NCBI RefSeq assembly: GCF_904849725.1
Contig: NC_058522.1
Span: 430,805,529-430,869,528, forward strand
Direction of reading: 5' to 3'
Origin: Hordeum vulgare subsp. vulgare
Taxonomy: Eukaryota; Streptophyta; Magnoliopsida; Poales; Poaceae
Length of the DNA: 64,000 nt
Shown piece by piece: positions 1 through 9,445 of this stretch. Position numbers and translations under genes: made by a program. Positions within the stretch are counted from its first letter, which is position 1; each line of letters begins with the position of its first letter. The notes below the pieces were generated by a model. The model saw only the letters and a program-made list of their open reading frames with translations, made no database searches and was not told where the DNA came from.

Positions 1-1452
1 AGCGGTGCCGCCGAAACTCAACGCCACCTCCGCGCCGGCGTCCGACTCCACGTACGCCCTTATGGCGTCGCCGCTCTTGGCGCCGACGGCCACGGCGGGG
101 AGCAAGTGGCTGTCCGCCACGATCTCCTCGCCGCTCTGCCCGGTGTTCGCGAGCACCATCCCGACGCCGCCGGCCAGCTTCACCACCTGCCCCTTCTCCA
201 CCCGCGAGTTCCCGCCGCGGTCGCAAAGGACCACCTTGCCCTTCACCGCCCCCGCGTCCAGCGTGCCCGACATGCAGAGTTTGCTGGCGTTGCTGCCCGC
301 GCGGATGCCTTTGTTGTACACGAGAGGCAACTTGTCGTCACCCAGACCATCGCCGGAGTAGAGCGACATGCCGGCATGGGTCTCGCCGTTGCCGAGCTTC
401 GCGTACGCCGGGAAGTTCCGGTCGAGCGTGCCGGCTCCGACGGTGATGATCCACGGGGCAGTGTTCACCAGCGACGACGGCGCCGGCCCGCTGTTCCCCG
501 CGGAGCACGCGACGACGATGCCGCGGCGGGTGGCCGCCAGCGCGCCGACGGCGATGGGGTCGCGGGAGAGTGGGTACGAGCCGCCTCCCAGCGACAGCGA
601 CAGCACGTCGACTCCGTCCTCGATGGCCTGTTCCATGCCAGCCAGTATGTCCGAGCTGAAGCATCCCTGCCTCCAGCACACCTTGTACGCCGCGACGCGC
701 GCCCCGGGAGCCATGCCCCTCGCCGTGCCGTGCGCGTACCCGAGGAGGCTCGCATCGGCCACCACGGCCCCCGCCGCCGTGGACGCCGTGTGGGTGCCGT
801 GCCCGTCGTGGTCCCTCGGCGACGAGAGCTCGGTGGTTCCGTGGGAGGAGCCGTTCCTGCCGCCCGCCCCGAAGCCCCGGAAGAAGCCGCGCGCGCCGAT
901 GAGCTTCCGGTTGCACATCGAGGAGGGGAAGTCGGTGGCATTGGTCTCGCAGCTCCCGCGCCACCGCGACGGCACGGGGCCCATGCCGGCATCGACGAAG
1001 CTGGGGCTCTCGGGCCAGACGCCAGTGTCGAGCACCCCGACGATGACATCGGAGCTTCCACCGTCCGCGTTCGGAGCCGGACCACTGTACGGCGGGAGGT
1101 GGAGGAACGAAGGCGAGCGCGTGGTGTGGAGCGGGTGCAGGACGTCCTCGTGCACCGACGCGACGGCGGGATGGGCGCGGAGCTCCGCGACGTGGGACGG
1201 GAGGAGGCGCGCGGCGAAGGCAGACGGCGCGGCCGTGGTGTAGGAGTAGAGGAGGTGGCGCTCGGGGTCGACGGAGAGCGCGTCGAGGTGCGCGTGGTGC
1301 CATTGGAGGTGCGTGGCGTACGGCGACGGCTTGAGCGCGGGGTTCAGGTAGACAATGTAGGTCGCCGCGGCGCCTTCATCCCCGAGCGCGGACGAGGACG
1401 AGGAGGCGAGGCAGACGATGAGGAGGAGCACGACGAGGGGTGGTTGCTGCAT
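1..1452 (-). CDS. Subtilisin-like serine protease (plant subtilase), N-terminal 484 codons, partial
   Basis: The frame is open from ATG at 1452 to the window edge, with no intron. The order is a hydrophobic signal peptide (about residues 1-25), an I9-type propeptide (about 30-110) and the S8 peptidase domain. Catalytic Asp142 lies in LDTGVWPE, His218 in DGHGTHTAS and the oxyanion-hole Asn320 in AGNSGP. A protease-associated (PA) insertion occupies about 370-465 (VKGKVVLCDRGG). The catalytic Ser and the fibronectin-like C-terminus would lie left of position 1. Plant S8A enzymes of about 750 residues are secreted and cleave cell-wall or extracellular proteins; the intronless structure and motif spacing fit the SBT1 group. 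Family assignment is secure, subgroup and substrate are inferred. No frameshift or premature stop occurs in the visible part, so it looks functional. The GC content is high, as in many grass genes. Confidence 0.95.
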   Translation of the reverse strand, partial: MQQPPLVVLLLIVCLASSSSSALGDEGAAATYIVYLNPALKPSPYATHLQWHHAHLDALSVDPERHLLYSYTTAAPSAFAARLLPSHVAELRAHPAVASVHEDVLHPLHTTRSPSFLHLPPYSGPAPNADGGSSDVIVGVLDTGVWPESPSFVDAGMGPVPSRWRGSCETNATDFPSSMCNRKLIGARGFFRGFGAGGRNGSSHGTTELSSPRDHDGHGTHTASTAAGAVVADASLLGYAHGTARGMAPGARVAAYKVCWRQGCFSSDILAGMEQAIEDGVDVLSLSLGGGSYPLSRDPIAVGALAATRRGIVVACSAGNSGPAPSSLVNTAPWIITVGAGTLDRNFPAYAKLGNGETHAGMSLYSGDGLGDDKLPLVYNKGIRAGSNASKLCMSGTLDAGAVKGKVVLCDRGGNSRVEKGQVVKLAGGVGMVLANTGQSGEEIVADSHLLPAVAVGAKSGDAIRAYVESDAGAEVALSFGGTA

Positions 1453-2488
1453 GGCGCGTTCGGGCCTCGCAGCGTGTACGTACGTGGGGGTGGGGCGTGT
1501 GGGAGTGGTGCGGGTGACAAGTGACAACAAACCGTCGGGGCGTCCGATTCAAATATAGAACCAAGTGGCCGCGTACCAACTTCCCGCTAACGCTAATGGA
1601 AGACGTTGATTTCCCTGTGCGTAACCTAATTCCTCTGCACGTACGTACGCCATTAGTAACCTAAATTCTTGGCGTCCACATGTCACGGCCGTAACACGGA
1701 ATCAGCAATCAGTGTCGCCAACGCCACCGAAGAAAGATGTCTGCAGTACGTGTAACGTTCCTGGCATTACGTTGGTGTCAGCGTCAAACTTTCCCGCAGT
1801 GCGCGCCGACTGCACGTCGCGAGAGTTGCACGACGAACAGTGTGGCAGTACTGTGGTGGGGGGGCACAAAAGCGCACCGATCGATCAGGCATCAAGCACG
1901 GCCCGGCAGTGCATGATGCGTGTCTGCGTCCGGCCTCCTCCGTGCCCATTATTCCGCCGGTCGACCGGCCCCGTCTTTCCAAGCGGCGCGCCCCATGGCC
2001 GTGCACGTACGCGCGCGAAGTCCCCCGCCGCGGGCCAGTGGTGGAGCGGAGGCTGTGTGCGTTCATGGGGCGCACCGGGGGGGCGAGCGAGCACGCGCGG
2101 TGGGCGAGAGTAGCTCGATGATCGCGCGTGGCCGGTGCGTGCCACTGTGATCCGATCCGGCGATCGCGTGCCTTTCGACCGTTCCGCTTTCTAATACTGC
2201 GTCGCCCATGCCTCCACTTTCTCGGGCGGAGCATCGCCGTGTGGCTCGCCATGGAAGCTAGCTGGATTCCGTCGAGAAAGCCACTAAGCCAGTGAAAGTC
2301 GTCGACGCACTTCCTCAGCCGTCTGCTCCTATGAATGACTGAATCAATAGTCGCCAGCTTATGGAAGCCAAATCACTTGTCAGTGCTTCCTCTTGATCTT
2401 GAACTACCAAAGGGGTCCTATCGAGATCGTGGCTTAGTAACTTTGTTGTCACTTTGTACGTGCTATGCCACTTGACTTTGCAGAGTAG
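1453..2488. other. Upstream intergenic region of the subtilase gene
   Basis: No convincing gene was found. The short frames here overlap on both strands, follow GC-rich stretches (about 1900-2130) and resemble no family I know. The stretch next to 1452 should hold the subtilase promoter. Confidence 0.5.
1551..1559 (-). promoter_or_regulatory. TATA box of the subtilase gene
   Basis: On the minus strand the sequence reads CTATATTTG about 100 bp upstream of the subtilase ATG, a normal spacing for TATA, a transcription start and a short leader. It is the only good TATA-like site close to this start codon. Confidence 0.6.
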
Positions 2489-3571
2489 GAGCATCTCTAG
2501 TAGAGCCCTCAAACCCACAAAATCTTAAAAATAAGGGCTTTTTTTTTACAGTTTTCATCGGAAAAACGGCGTAGACTAGAACGCTTAAACCCTTAAACCC
2601 GTAAAAAAAATTAGAGGTCCAACCCTCAAACCTCTTCCCAGCCTGTAGAAGTGAGGGTTGGGAGGGAAAACTTCCCCCAACCCGCACTCCACTTCACACA
2701 TCGCGCGGGAGGGAAAAACTGCCCCGCCTCCCAGCTCCTATCGCGTCCGGCCGCCGCCACGGAGGCAGCCGCGCCCCGCCAGCTGCCCTGCCCGCCCCGC
2801 CCGCCGCCCCGCCCGCCCCGGCCGCGCCCGCCCCGCCCGCCGCCGCTCATCCCGCCCCGCCGCCTCCCCTCGCATCCCGTCGCCGCGCTCTCCCTCGCCC
2901 CCCGCAGTTTTCGGAGGCGGGAGGCTCCTGCGCGCCTCGCGGCCGTCGCCTCTCCACCAATGGCGCCGCTCCCGCGCCGGCGGGGCAGCAACAGTACGGC
3001 CGGGAGTACTTCCCGCTGGCTGCCGTCGTCGGTCAGGTGAGGAGATTTCCTTCGGACGATTAATCGCAGCATTTAATTACAATTGTTCGGGGAAACTTCG
3101 CTGCTGCTCGGGGCGATTGATAGATGGGAGGACCATTTGGCTGACCAAGTGCAATATGATGCCGATGGTAATGTCAAATGTGAGATTGTCAAAGCACCTT
3201 TTGTGCACCATTTAACTGCATATTGTTGAGTAAACAAGGTAGGCATATATGAGACAGGAAACACAAAGGATGCATGTCACTCATCCATTTGGCATATATA
3301 GACAGGAAACTACTGTATTCTCTTGTTGATCTCTGCATTTATGGATGTATAATAGATCTATAATAGTTTCATATTTTTGGAGTCCTACAGGCAACAACCA
3401 AAGTATCTATTGAAATCAATGACAATAGCATCGGGAAGAAAAAAGAATCAGTAACAAATAAAAACCGTTTATCTTCCAGAAGAGACGTTTAAAACCAAGT
3501 TAGATACTATTTATTATGTGTTTGAAAGTATTATTCGGTGTTATTGAGATGATGAAAATTGTGATATGTTA

Positions 3572-3709
3572 AATGACAGTTTTAAGGGTTGGGGTTGGGG
3601 CAAAGACTAGAACCCTCAAACCTAACCCTTATAACGGAACAATGACAGTTTTAAGGGTTGGGGTTGGGGCAAAGACTAGAACCCTCAAACCCAACCCTTA
3701 TAACGGAAT
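3572..3709. repeat. Two tandem copies of a 69-bp unit in D1
   Basis: Copies at 3572-3640 and 3641-3709 begin AATGACAGTTTTAAGG and differ at only a few bases. The inverse relative at 3901-4175 has a single copy, so the duplication is private to D1. Confidence 0.85.
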
Positions 3710-3752
3710 ATTCCGTTATAAGGGTTAGGTTTGAGGGTTCTAGTCTTTGCCC
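3667..3752. repeat. 86-bp near-perfect palindrome
   Basis: Two 43-bp arms meet at GGAATATTCC (centre 3709/3710) with one mismatch. A second palindrome of the same sequence lies at 4003-4079 (centre 4040/4041). Either could fold into a long hairpin without a loop. Confidence 0.9.
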
Positions 3753-3900
3753 CTGTTTTTCAACCCTTAAAAGTGTCAAAAATGGGCAATTCTCAACCCT
3801 TTAAACGGGTTTGAGATTTAAGGGTTTGAGGGTTCTACTAGAGATGCTCTAAGAGCATCTTCACCCGTTTGCCCCCCAGTGCATCCGGCGTAGCCACTAA

Positions 3901-4175
3901 GAGCATGTCTAGTAGAGCCCTCAAACGCTTAAATCTAAAACCAGTTTTAAGGGTTGAGAATTGGTCATTTTTGACATTTTTAAGGGTTGAAAAACAGAGG
4001 TAAAGACTAGAACCCTCAAACCCAACCCTTATAACGGAATATTCCGTTATAAGGGTTGGGTTTGAGGGTTCTAGTCTTTGCCCCAACCCCAACCCTTAAA
4101 ACTGTCATTTAACATATCACAATTTTCATCATCTCAATAACACCGAATAGTACTTTCAAACACATAATAAACAGG
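3901..4175. repeat. Inverted partner of the right arm of D1
   Basis: Starting GAGCATGTCTAGTAGAGCCC after a TAA, this segment is the reverse complement of the D1 right arm (about 3515-3849, minus one 69-bp unit). The two arms are separated by only 51 bp. It may be the left end of a second D1-type element, but I could not find a matching right terminus. Confidence 0.7.
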
Positions 4176-5230
4176 GGCAAACACCTCTTGTAGCATTTCC
4201 CCTCCCACCTCCTGTAGCATTTCCTCTACCACCTCCTCTAGCTTGCCTCTTCCTGCCTCTTGTATTATCACTTGTTTGGTGGCTGGATTGAGGCACATCC
4301 TCTGGAATATCTTCAGTAACACCCCTCCTCCTACCTCTTCCACTTGCCATGGCAGTTGTCACTCTTGGTGGAGGAATGCTAGCTCTAGCTTGTGTAACAA
4401 ATGAAGATTCAGGAAGAGGAGCATGGTCCATGACTGGTTGATATCACATCCTCTCCTGTATATTGCAAACAATGCTTGAGAGTAGAGTTGAATATAAAGA
4501 TGCCTCAAATATGAACATAGCAGGTTCAGAAGTTTACCATTTGCTGCATGAGGTAAACCATTGATCCTGGTGTTTGAGATGGATCCATAGATGGATGTAC
4601 TGTGTGTGGCATGATGTTCTGCAAATATAACGATTAGCAATTGCACAATTGATAAACCTCTGTCACAATATGTAGCAGGACATATTTAACTTACTGAAAT
4701 TATGGATGGATCATCAAACTCCTCTTCTGAATCATCATCTGTAGCTCTTTCCCCGAAAAACCATCCCCAAATAACCTCCTAGACCTCCTCTTATTTGGCA
4801 CACTTCTCTCCTCGGGACAGCGATATTGCTCTTTTCCCTTGCTTTCTTTTCCTGGAGTAATGACCTTTGAAAGTACAGGAACTCCATCAAGTAAAAAATC
4901 ATCTCTGAGAGCACTGTCAAGTCTCTCTCCATGGTCTACAATCAGTAACAAGTTCTTGTGCTCTGTAGTTACTGCTATCATTGCAAGGATATCTGCATCA
5001 CATGTCAAATTTCTTAGCCCATCAACCAATGTCTTTCCAGGCTGACACCAGTATACGTCAAGCTTCAAACAATCTCTGTCATAACCTAGCTGATGCAAAA
5101 AGTCATCAATCCATAACAAGGACCATGTATCACTGTCACAGTTGTCAAACCATGCAACTTCATAATCCATGTAGGTGTTGTTGTTGTCAGTTCAACCGAG
5201 AAAAGACCATCAAAAGCATCTGAAACATCA
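4156..5230 (-). pseudogene. MULE-type PB1-like domain gene fragment
   Basis: Minus-strand coding starts near 5230 and is clear from 5170 to 4700. It contains WFDNCDSDTWSLLWIDDF and a DGLR motif, typical of the PB1-like N-terminal domain found in grass Mutator-like (MuDR) transposases and captured derivatives. A second block (4431-4156) is rich in Arg/Gly (GRGRRRG, RGGGRGN), like the C-terminal tails of the same proteins. The SWIM and DDE regions that should lie between them are absent, so this is an internal-deletion derivative. A one-base shift near 5190 breaks the upstream reading frame. The family is recognised from motif memory; the exon limits are uncertain. Confidence 0.55.
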
Positions 5231-5960
5231 GCGCACACCAGAAACTTACAAATTGCAGGCTTTTAACAGAAGGCGAAATCAATCTTAACCCTACCGCGAA
5301 CACGGGAAAGCTGGGTCGAGAAAGGCGAGGTGGTTCTCATCGTAAGGAGGGGCTGCATCTCCAGGAGCACGCCGGTGGGGCTCCGCCATCCTCGCCGACG
5401 GTGATCAATGCGATCGCCACGATCCACAGGGGCGGCGCCTTCACACGATCAGAAGGGAGAGACAGGAGGAGGAGCGCTCGAGGCAGACGAACAGGCAACA
5501 TGAGGTGATATGGAAAAAGCTGTGCGGGTTGCCCTGTCCCGCCGAGCCAGGAGCTTTTTTGAGCGAGAAACATTAGTCCAAGGTTTTTTTTGGAAAAAGG
5601 CCAGCGGCGGAACGGGCACACGCCTCTCTAGTGGCTAACAAGGGGCCCCACGCCACACTGTCAAGCCCAGTCAACAGCGAATCCGTAGACAAACGTGTTT
5701 GGCATCGTATTTGAACCAAATTGCCAAGTTTTAGCACTCATTACGTGTATTTTACAAGTTGAGGCACCAAACTGAACATCCAGGACAAGTTTTGGCACCA
5801 CCAGTGATATTACCTCAAAATTTAGAGTTTTCTTTCCCGCTATAAAAAAGACGCATGTTCGGCGACCATCATGCCACAGGTCGACGATCACCATCACAGG
5901 TCGGCGATCATCGTGCCAATAGTTCGGCTACCAAAAAGGCGGGAGCCGCACACATAGAAC
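5231..5960. other. Non-coding stretch between the PB1-like fragment and the NAM-associated pseudogene
   Basis: 5330-5635 looks like the GC-rich 5' side of the PB1-like fragment and ends ...CTAGTGGC before a TAA (5636-5638), a possible insertion boundary. 5640-5960 has no recognisable gene. Several GGCGATCATCGTGCC-like short repeats occur near 5860-5920. Confidence 0.4.
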
Positions 5961-7729
5961 TCAAATGACAAGCTCATCATCTCCTGCAGGTGCGGAAGAG
6001 GTCAGCGTACGCGTCGGGGTCGCAGTGCTCAACGTTGGCGTGCCGGCCATCAGCGTTCGTGATGTGGTCGCATTCGGCGGTGACCTATCCCGGCATGAGG
6101 TTCAAGATGAGGTTCCGCTCCGCCGAGTACCACGCCTTCATCTATGGGTCCATCATCGCCGTGTCACCTCCTCCCATCAGGAACGCCAAGTCGACATTGT
6201 GCTTCTTCGCCACCACGTTGGTCCTGAGAAGGTCGAGCTTGGCGTCTTGCTTCGTCATCAACGATGACCACCTCACCACGAACTTCTTCTCCCTCATGGC
6301 AGAGTGGCTCTTGGCGTCAGCGATGCATTGTTCGATCTACGCCTGCAGCCATTCGGGAGTTAGTGCCGAGTCTCTCGCTTTCTTCACCTTTTTGTTGCTA
6401 TCAGGCCACCCTTCTACTGCCCCCGAGACAGGCGCGTCCGGGTTGTACACGTCGTCCTTGGCCTTGGCGAGAGAGACCAGACCTCCGCCCATTTCTCGCA
6501 CTCGATCCTGGTGAACACGTGAAGGAATTTGAAGTCGGCATCGGTGCCGCTGTCCCCGTGGAACATCTCAAACATTCGGACCATGTGCACAAACGAAGAA
6601 GTGGTGTCGGCAAAAAAAGTCAAGGATCACGGACCGGCGAGCCAGGACATACGTGTCGTTCGACGTTTGCGCCGCTCTCCGAGCAAGCCATGACCTCTTC
6701 CTGAATCCCATGGCACTTGTTGCATGCTAGTTGGATGCTCGCCCAATGGTTGGACATGTCCCTTGTCTCCGCGCTCCATGTGTATGTCGGCGAACTCGGG
6801 GTTGACCAACTTGCGCTCGTCGAACACTATCTTGATCCTTCTCCAATACGTATTGGTGTTCTGGTTTGTGCCGGTGATCGGGTCCATGCTGACAGTCTTC
6901 CATGCTTCGGCGAGGCACTCGTCTTCCTTCGTCGTCCACTTGATGCGGGGCTCGACAGCTTCCCGTTGGCCGCCTGTTTCTTCTTCTTTCTCCCCTTGCC
7001 CCTCGCCGGTTATGGCTCCGTCGGTTCTTCCTCCTCCACCTCCTCCACCAGCACTTCATCGTCCATGTCGTCGCCGATGTCCAACATTCCTCTTGCGTGT
7101 CGTACCTTGGGCACGAAGCGGCTGCTGCTGAGCTGTTGTTGATGATCTCCTCCATCTCGGCATTGGCGTTGCTGAACTGTAGCGCCGAACCCGGCACAAA
7201 AGGGAGGGGACCACGACACAGACCCGTCATAGACGAACCCGAGTACATCGGCGACTAGCTATACTAGGTGTTGTGGCCGGTGGTGAACGTGGAAGGCGTG
7301 CGCGGGAAGGTGGTTTTGGGGTTGAAGCTACTGAGAGCGTCGTCGTCGACATATTCGAGCGGGGAGGGCGCGTAGCCCCACACTGACGACAAGAAGTTTG
7401 GCGACATGAAGTTGGCTGGTGACGCGATGCTCTGATGGCTACCCCACACGCCTTGTGGAAACGGGTCTGTCTGTAGAGGAGGAAAGATCGACCGCTCGTT
7501 CGCCATGGACGAGCGAGACGACGTCTCCTGCCCCGCCACCGCATCCCGGGCTATCTTCATGGTGAGCCTGTTCCGCCAATCGGTGGTCATCGTGCTCACC
7601 GATTAATGCCGGCCTTCCACTCGCGTTCGTCAAGACTGTTGGCCTTGATATCGACGCCCTCAGCTTCCTAGCCTTTGGTGCGGCAGGTTCGATGGCTTGG
7701 CGAGGGGCAGCGTACTTTTTCGGCGGCAT
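5961..7729 (-). pseudogene. Decayed NAM-associated C-terminal-domain protein (Harbinger-linked)
   Basis: The start is ATG at 7729 (MPPKKYAAPRQ) and the stop is at 5961. Blocks in at least three frames line up in order. The N-terminus is basic, then Pro/Ser-rich (7264-7599), followed by an acidic stretch ([16 protein letters not shown], near 7030). Next comes a Myb/SANT-like core ([18 protein letters not shown], near 6850) and the NAM-associated C-terminal block (FKFLHVFTRIECEKWAEVW, near 6500). Proteins of this architecture are abundant in Triticeae, accompany PIF/Harbinger elements and are often mis-annotated as glutathione S-transferase T3-like. Repeated frame changes and stops show it is dead. 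Its location between Harbinger-type termini supports it as cargo of element E. Confidence 0.65.
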
Positions 7730-7856
7730 AGCAGGGGAGTGAAGAGGGAGATAATGGCGGGAACAACGGTGAGTGATGTGGATGATGGGGAGGAAAAGGA
7801 GGGAAAAGACAGAAACGGTAGGAAAATCGACTATTGTCGCCGATAGTGCGACCCAG

Positions 7857-8973
7857 TGAAAGCACATATGCTCCCTTGGTGTTTTTGATAATTCATGACA
7901 ACATACATTATCTCTTCGACTCACACTTTTACCTAGTATATTTCAGGTATTGTCCACACAGATCATTGGCTAAAGGATTATGAGGAGACATCCCTTGATG
8001 CAAGGAAAGGAATAGGATTGGCCAAGCATCAAGCAAGAGGACTCTACATTTTGTACTTGTGAGAAATCATTTTTGAGTCCATAGGAAAGCCAATAGGCCC
8101 AATACTATTAAAAGGGGTGATGTATCTATGATGAATTGGTGGCTCAAGTACTTATAGATAGCCACCAAAAATACTCAGCAATTATCTCACAAAATCTCTG
8201 TCCAAAGCCTATACATCAAAAATCGGTGCCACCAAGAATTCCATTTCGGTCCTACCGATTTTCCACACACAGAACCTTTGCCAAACCCTAATATCTCGGT
8301 ACCACCAACTTTCACTTTGGTGCCACCGAAATTCATTGACCAACTTTCTAGTCTGTCGATTTCAAGAAGCAGAATTTTCGAGTTTTGAAATCGGTCTCAC
8401 CGAGATTTGGAAACTACCTCAGGTCACCATAACGGTACCACCAAGATTATCATATCGGTCTCACCGAGAATTCAAAAGTTGCAACATTTAGTGCAACTAG
8501 GTACCATCGAGATTCATGTCGGTGTCACCGAGTTAGGCAATAATGTGAAGATCTACTTCGTGAAGATCTATCCGGAGTGAGGCTAGTCCTGTGTGGACGT
8601 AAGCCATGATGGAATAGACAAGGCCACTTATTTGTGGACCCCTTCTGGATGGAGCCCTCCATGGACTCTCGTGGTCGTTACCCTTCGTGGATTGAAGTCT
8701 CCACTAATGTGGACGGAGGATAGCACCACCTATCAGAACCATGCCAAAAATCACCGTGTCCATCTTTGTGTTTAATCTTCCTCAACTCTACTCCTTACTT
8801 ACATGTGCAATGTCTTTACTTTCGATGACATATATGTTGACTAGCATGTGCAGGGTGCACTAGACTTGTTAGAATTGCTAAAATCTGCCAACCATTAAAA
8901 TTGGGAAAAGGCTAGGATTTAATGTCAAGTAGTCTATTCACCCCCTCTATACATCCTTTCTAGTGATCCAACA
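7857..8973 (+). repeat. 5' LTR of A (internally deleted)
   Basis: It aligns with the 3' LTR at 48969-50497, but about 410 bp is missing at about 8545. The missing part is the stretch that in the 3' LTR holds the TATA box (49673-49682) and downstream leader. This copy is therefore unlikely to start transcription. Confidence 0.85.
8222..8540. promoter_or_regulatory. Array of short palindromes in the A LTR
   Basis: Repeated TCGGTNNCACCGA-type motifs, for example TCGGTCTCACCGAGA and TCGGTGTCACCGAG, occur in roughly ten complete or half copies. The same array recurs in the 3' LTR (49325-49636) and, on the other strand, in both LTRs of B (14405-14725 and 43678-44010). Clustered palindromes in the LTR promoter region are a known Sirevirus feature. 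Confidence 0.8.
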
Positions 8974-8975
8974 AT

Positions 8976-8987
8976 TGGTATTAGAGC
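8976..8987 (+). promoter_or_regulatory. Primer-binding site of A
   Basis: TGGTATTAGAGC follows the 5' LTR end after two bases and matches the initiator-Met tRNA complement TGGTATCAGAGC with one change. Confidence 0.85.
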
Positions 8988-9028
8988 ATTGGTCTTCATA
9001 GCCTTGGTTTAATTACCATTGGAGGAAG

Positions 9029-9445
9029 ATGGATGTGTCAAGTTTGGGGAATCTCAGCTGTAGAGTGCCTGTTCTCAATGGGGAGTATTATAGAAAATGG
9101 AAAGATGAAATGCTTGATATCTTTGATGAATTCGATTTGAGCAAGTATGTTGAACATCCCTATGAGCATAGCATTGATTCCTTACATCCTTCTCATCATG
9201 ATGAAGTTAATATGCCCAGCAATGTTAAAATTGTTAATCTCATCATTAGAGTACTGCCAAGGAATTTGCTTAATCAAATGAAGAGCTTTGAATGTGCTTA
9301 TACTTTGTGGAAATATTTGGATAAAAGATATCCCGACTACTAACTGAAAAATCTTGATATCATTTTCCAAAAATATATTGCCTTTCACAAGATAAAGCCC
9401 AATGATCCTAACTTTGATAAATGTCTATTTTAGCTTCATGACATC
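9029..9445 (+). pseudogene. A gag fragment (UBN2-type), truncated
   Basis: The frame opens MDVSSLGNLSCRVPVLNGEY and has the Copia gag signature of a substrate-like N-terminus and a FECAYTLWKYLDKRYPDY block. Stops follow at 9341 and near 9433. No CCHC zinc knuckle occurs between this and the protease, only about 225 codons after the gag start. The nucleocapsid part is missing; element B has the same arrangement. Confidence 0.8.

Larger units (their letters stand above)
2489..3849. mobile_element. Harbinger/Tourist-like non-autonomous element (D1)
   Basis: The left terminus reads GAGCATCTCTAGTAGAGCCC. The right terminus (3822-3849) is its near-exact inverse. The 3-bp flanks are TAG on the left and TAA on the right, close to the TWA target of PIF/Harbinger. 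The left third is very GC-rich with CpG-dense tracts (about 2690-3040). The right third is built from direct and inverted repeats of a TAAGGGTT-type sequence. No transposase is visible. A short open stretch at 3077-3229 encodes an unrecognised peptide. A second copy of its right arm lies in inverse orientation at 3901-4175. Confidence 0.6.

Noticed and set aside
106..1524. Long open frames on the plus strand over the subtilase gene
   Set aside because: They are antisense shadows of a GC-rich coding region; the minus frame has all subtilase motifs.
2651..3215. Pro/Arg-rich open frames in the GC-rich part of D1
   Set aside because: Low-complexity GC tracts keep several frames open on both strands; no family resemblance.
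3901..5635. A complete second D1-like element ending before TAA at 5636
   Set aside because: The right boundary (CTCTAGTGGC) does not match the left terminus; only the inverted arm and the possible TSD could be supported.
8222..8540. Regularly spaced palindromes that could suggest a CRISPR-like array
   Set aside because: Spacing and units vary, they lie inside LTRs and recur in both LTRs; this is plant nuclear DNA.
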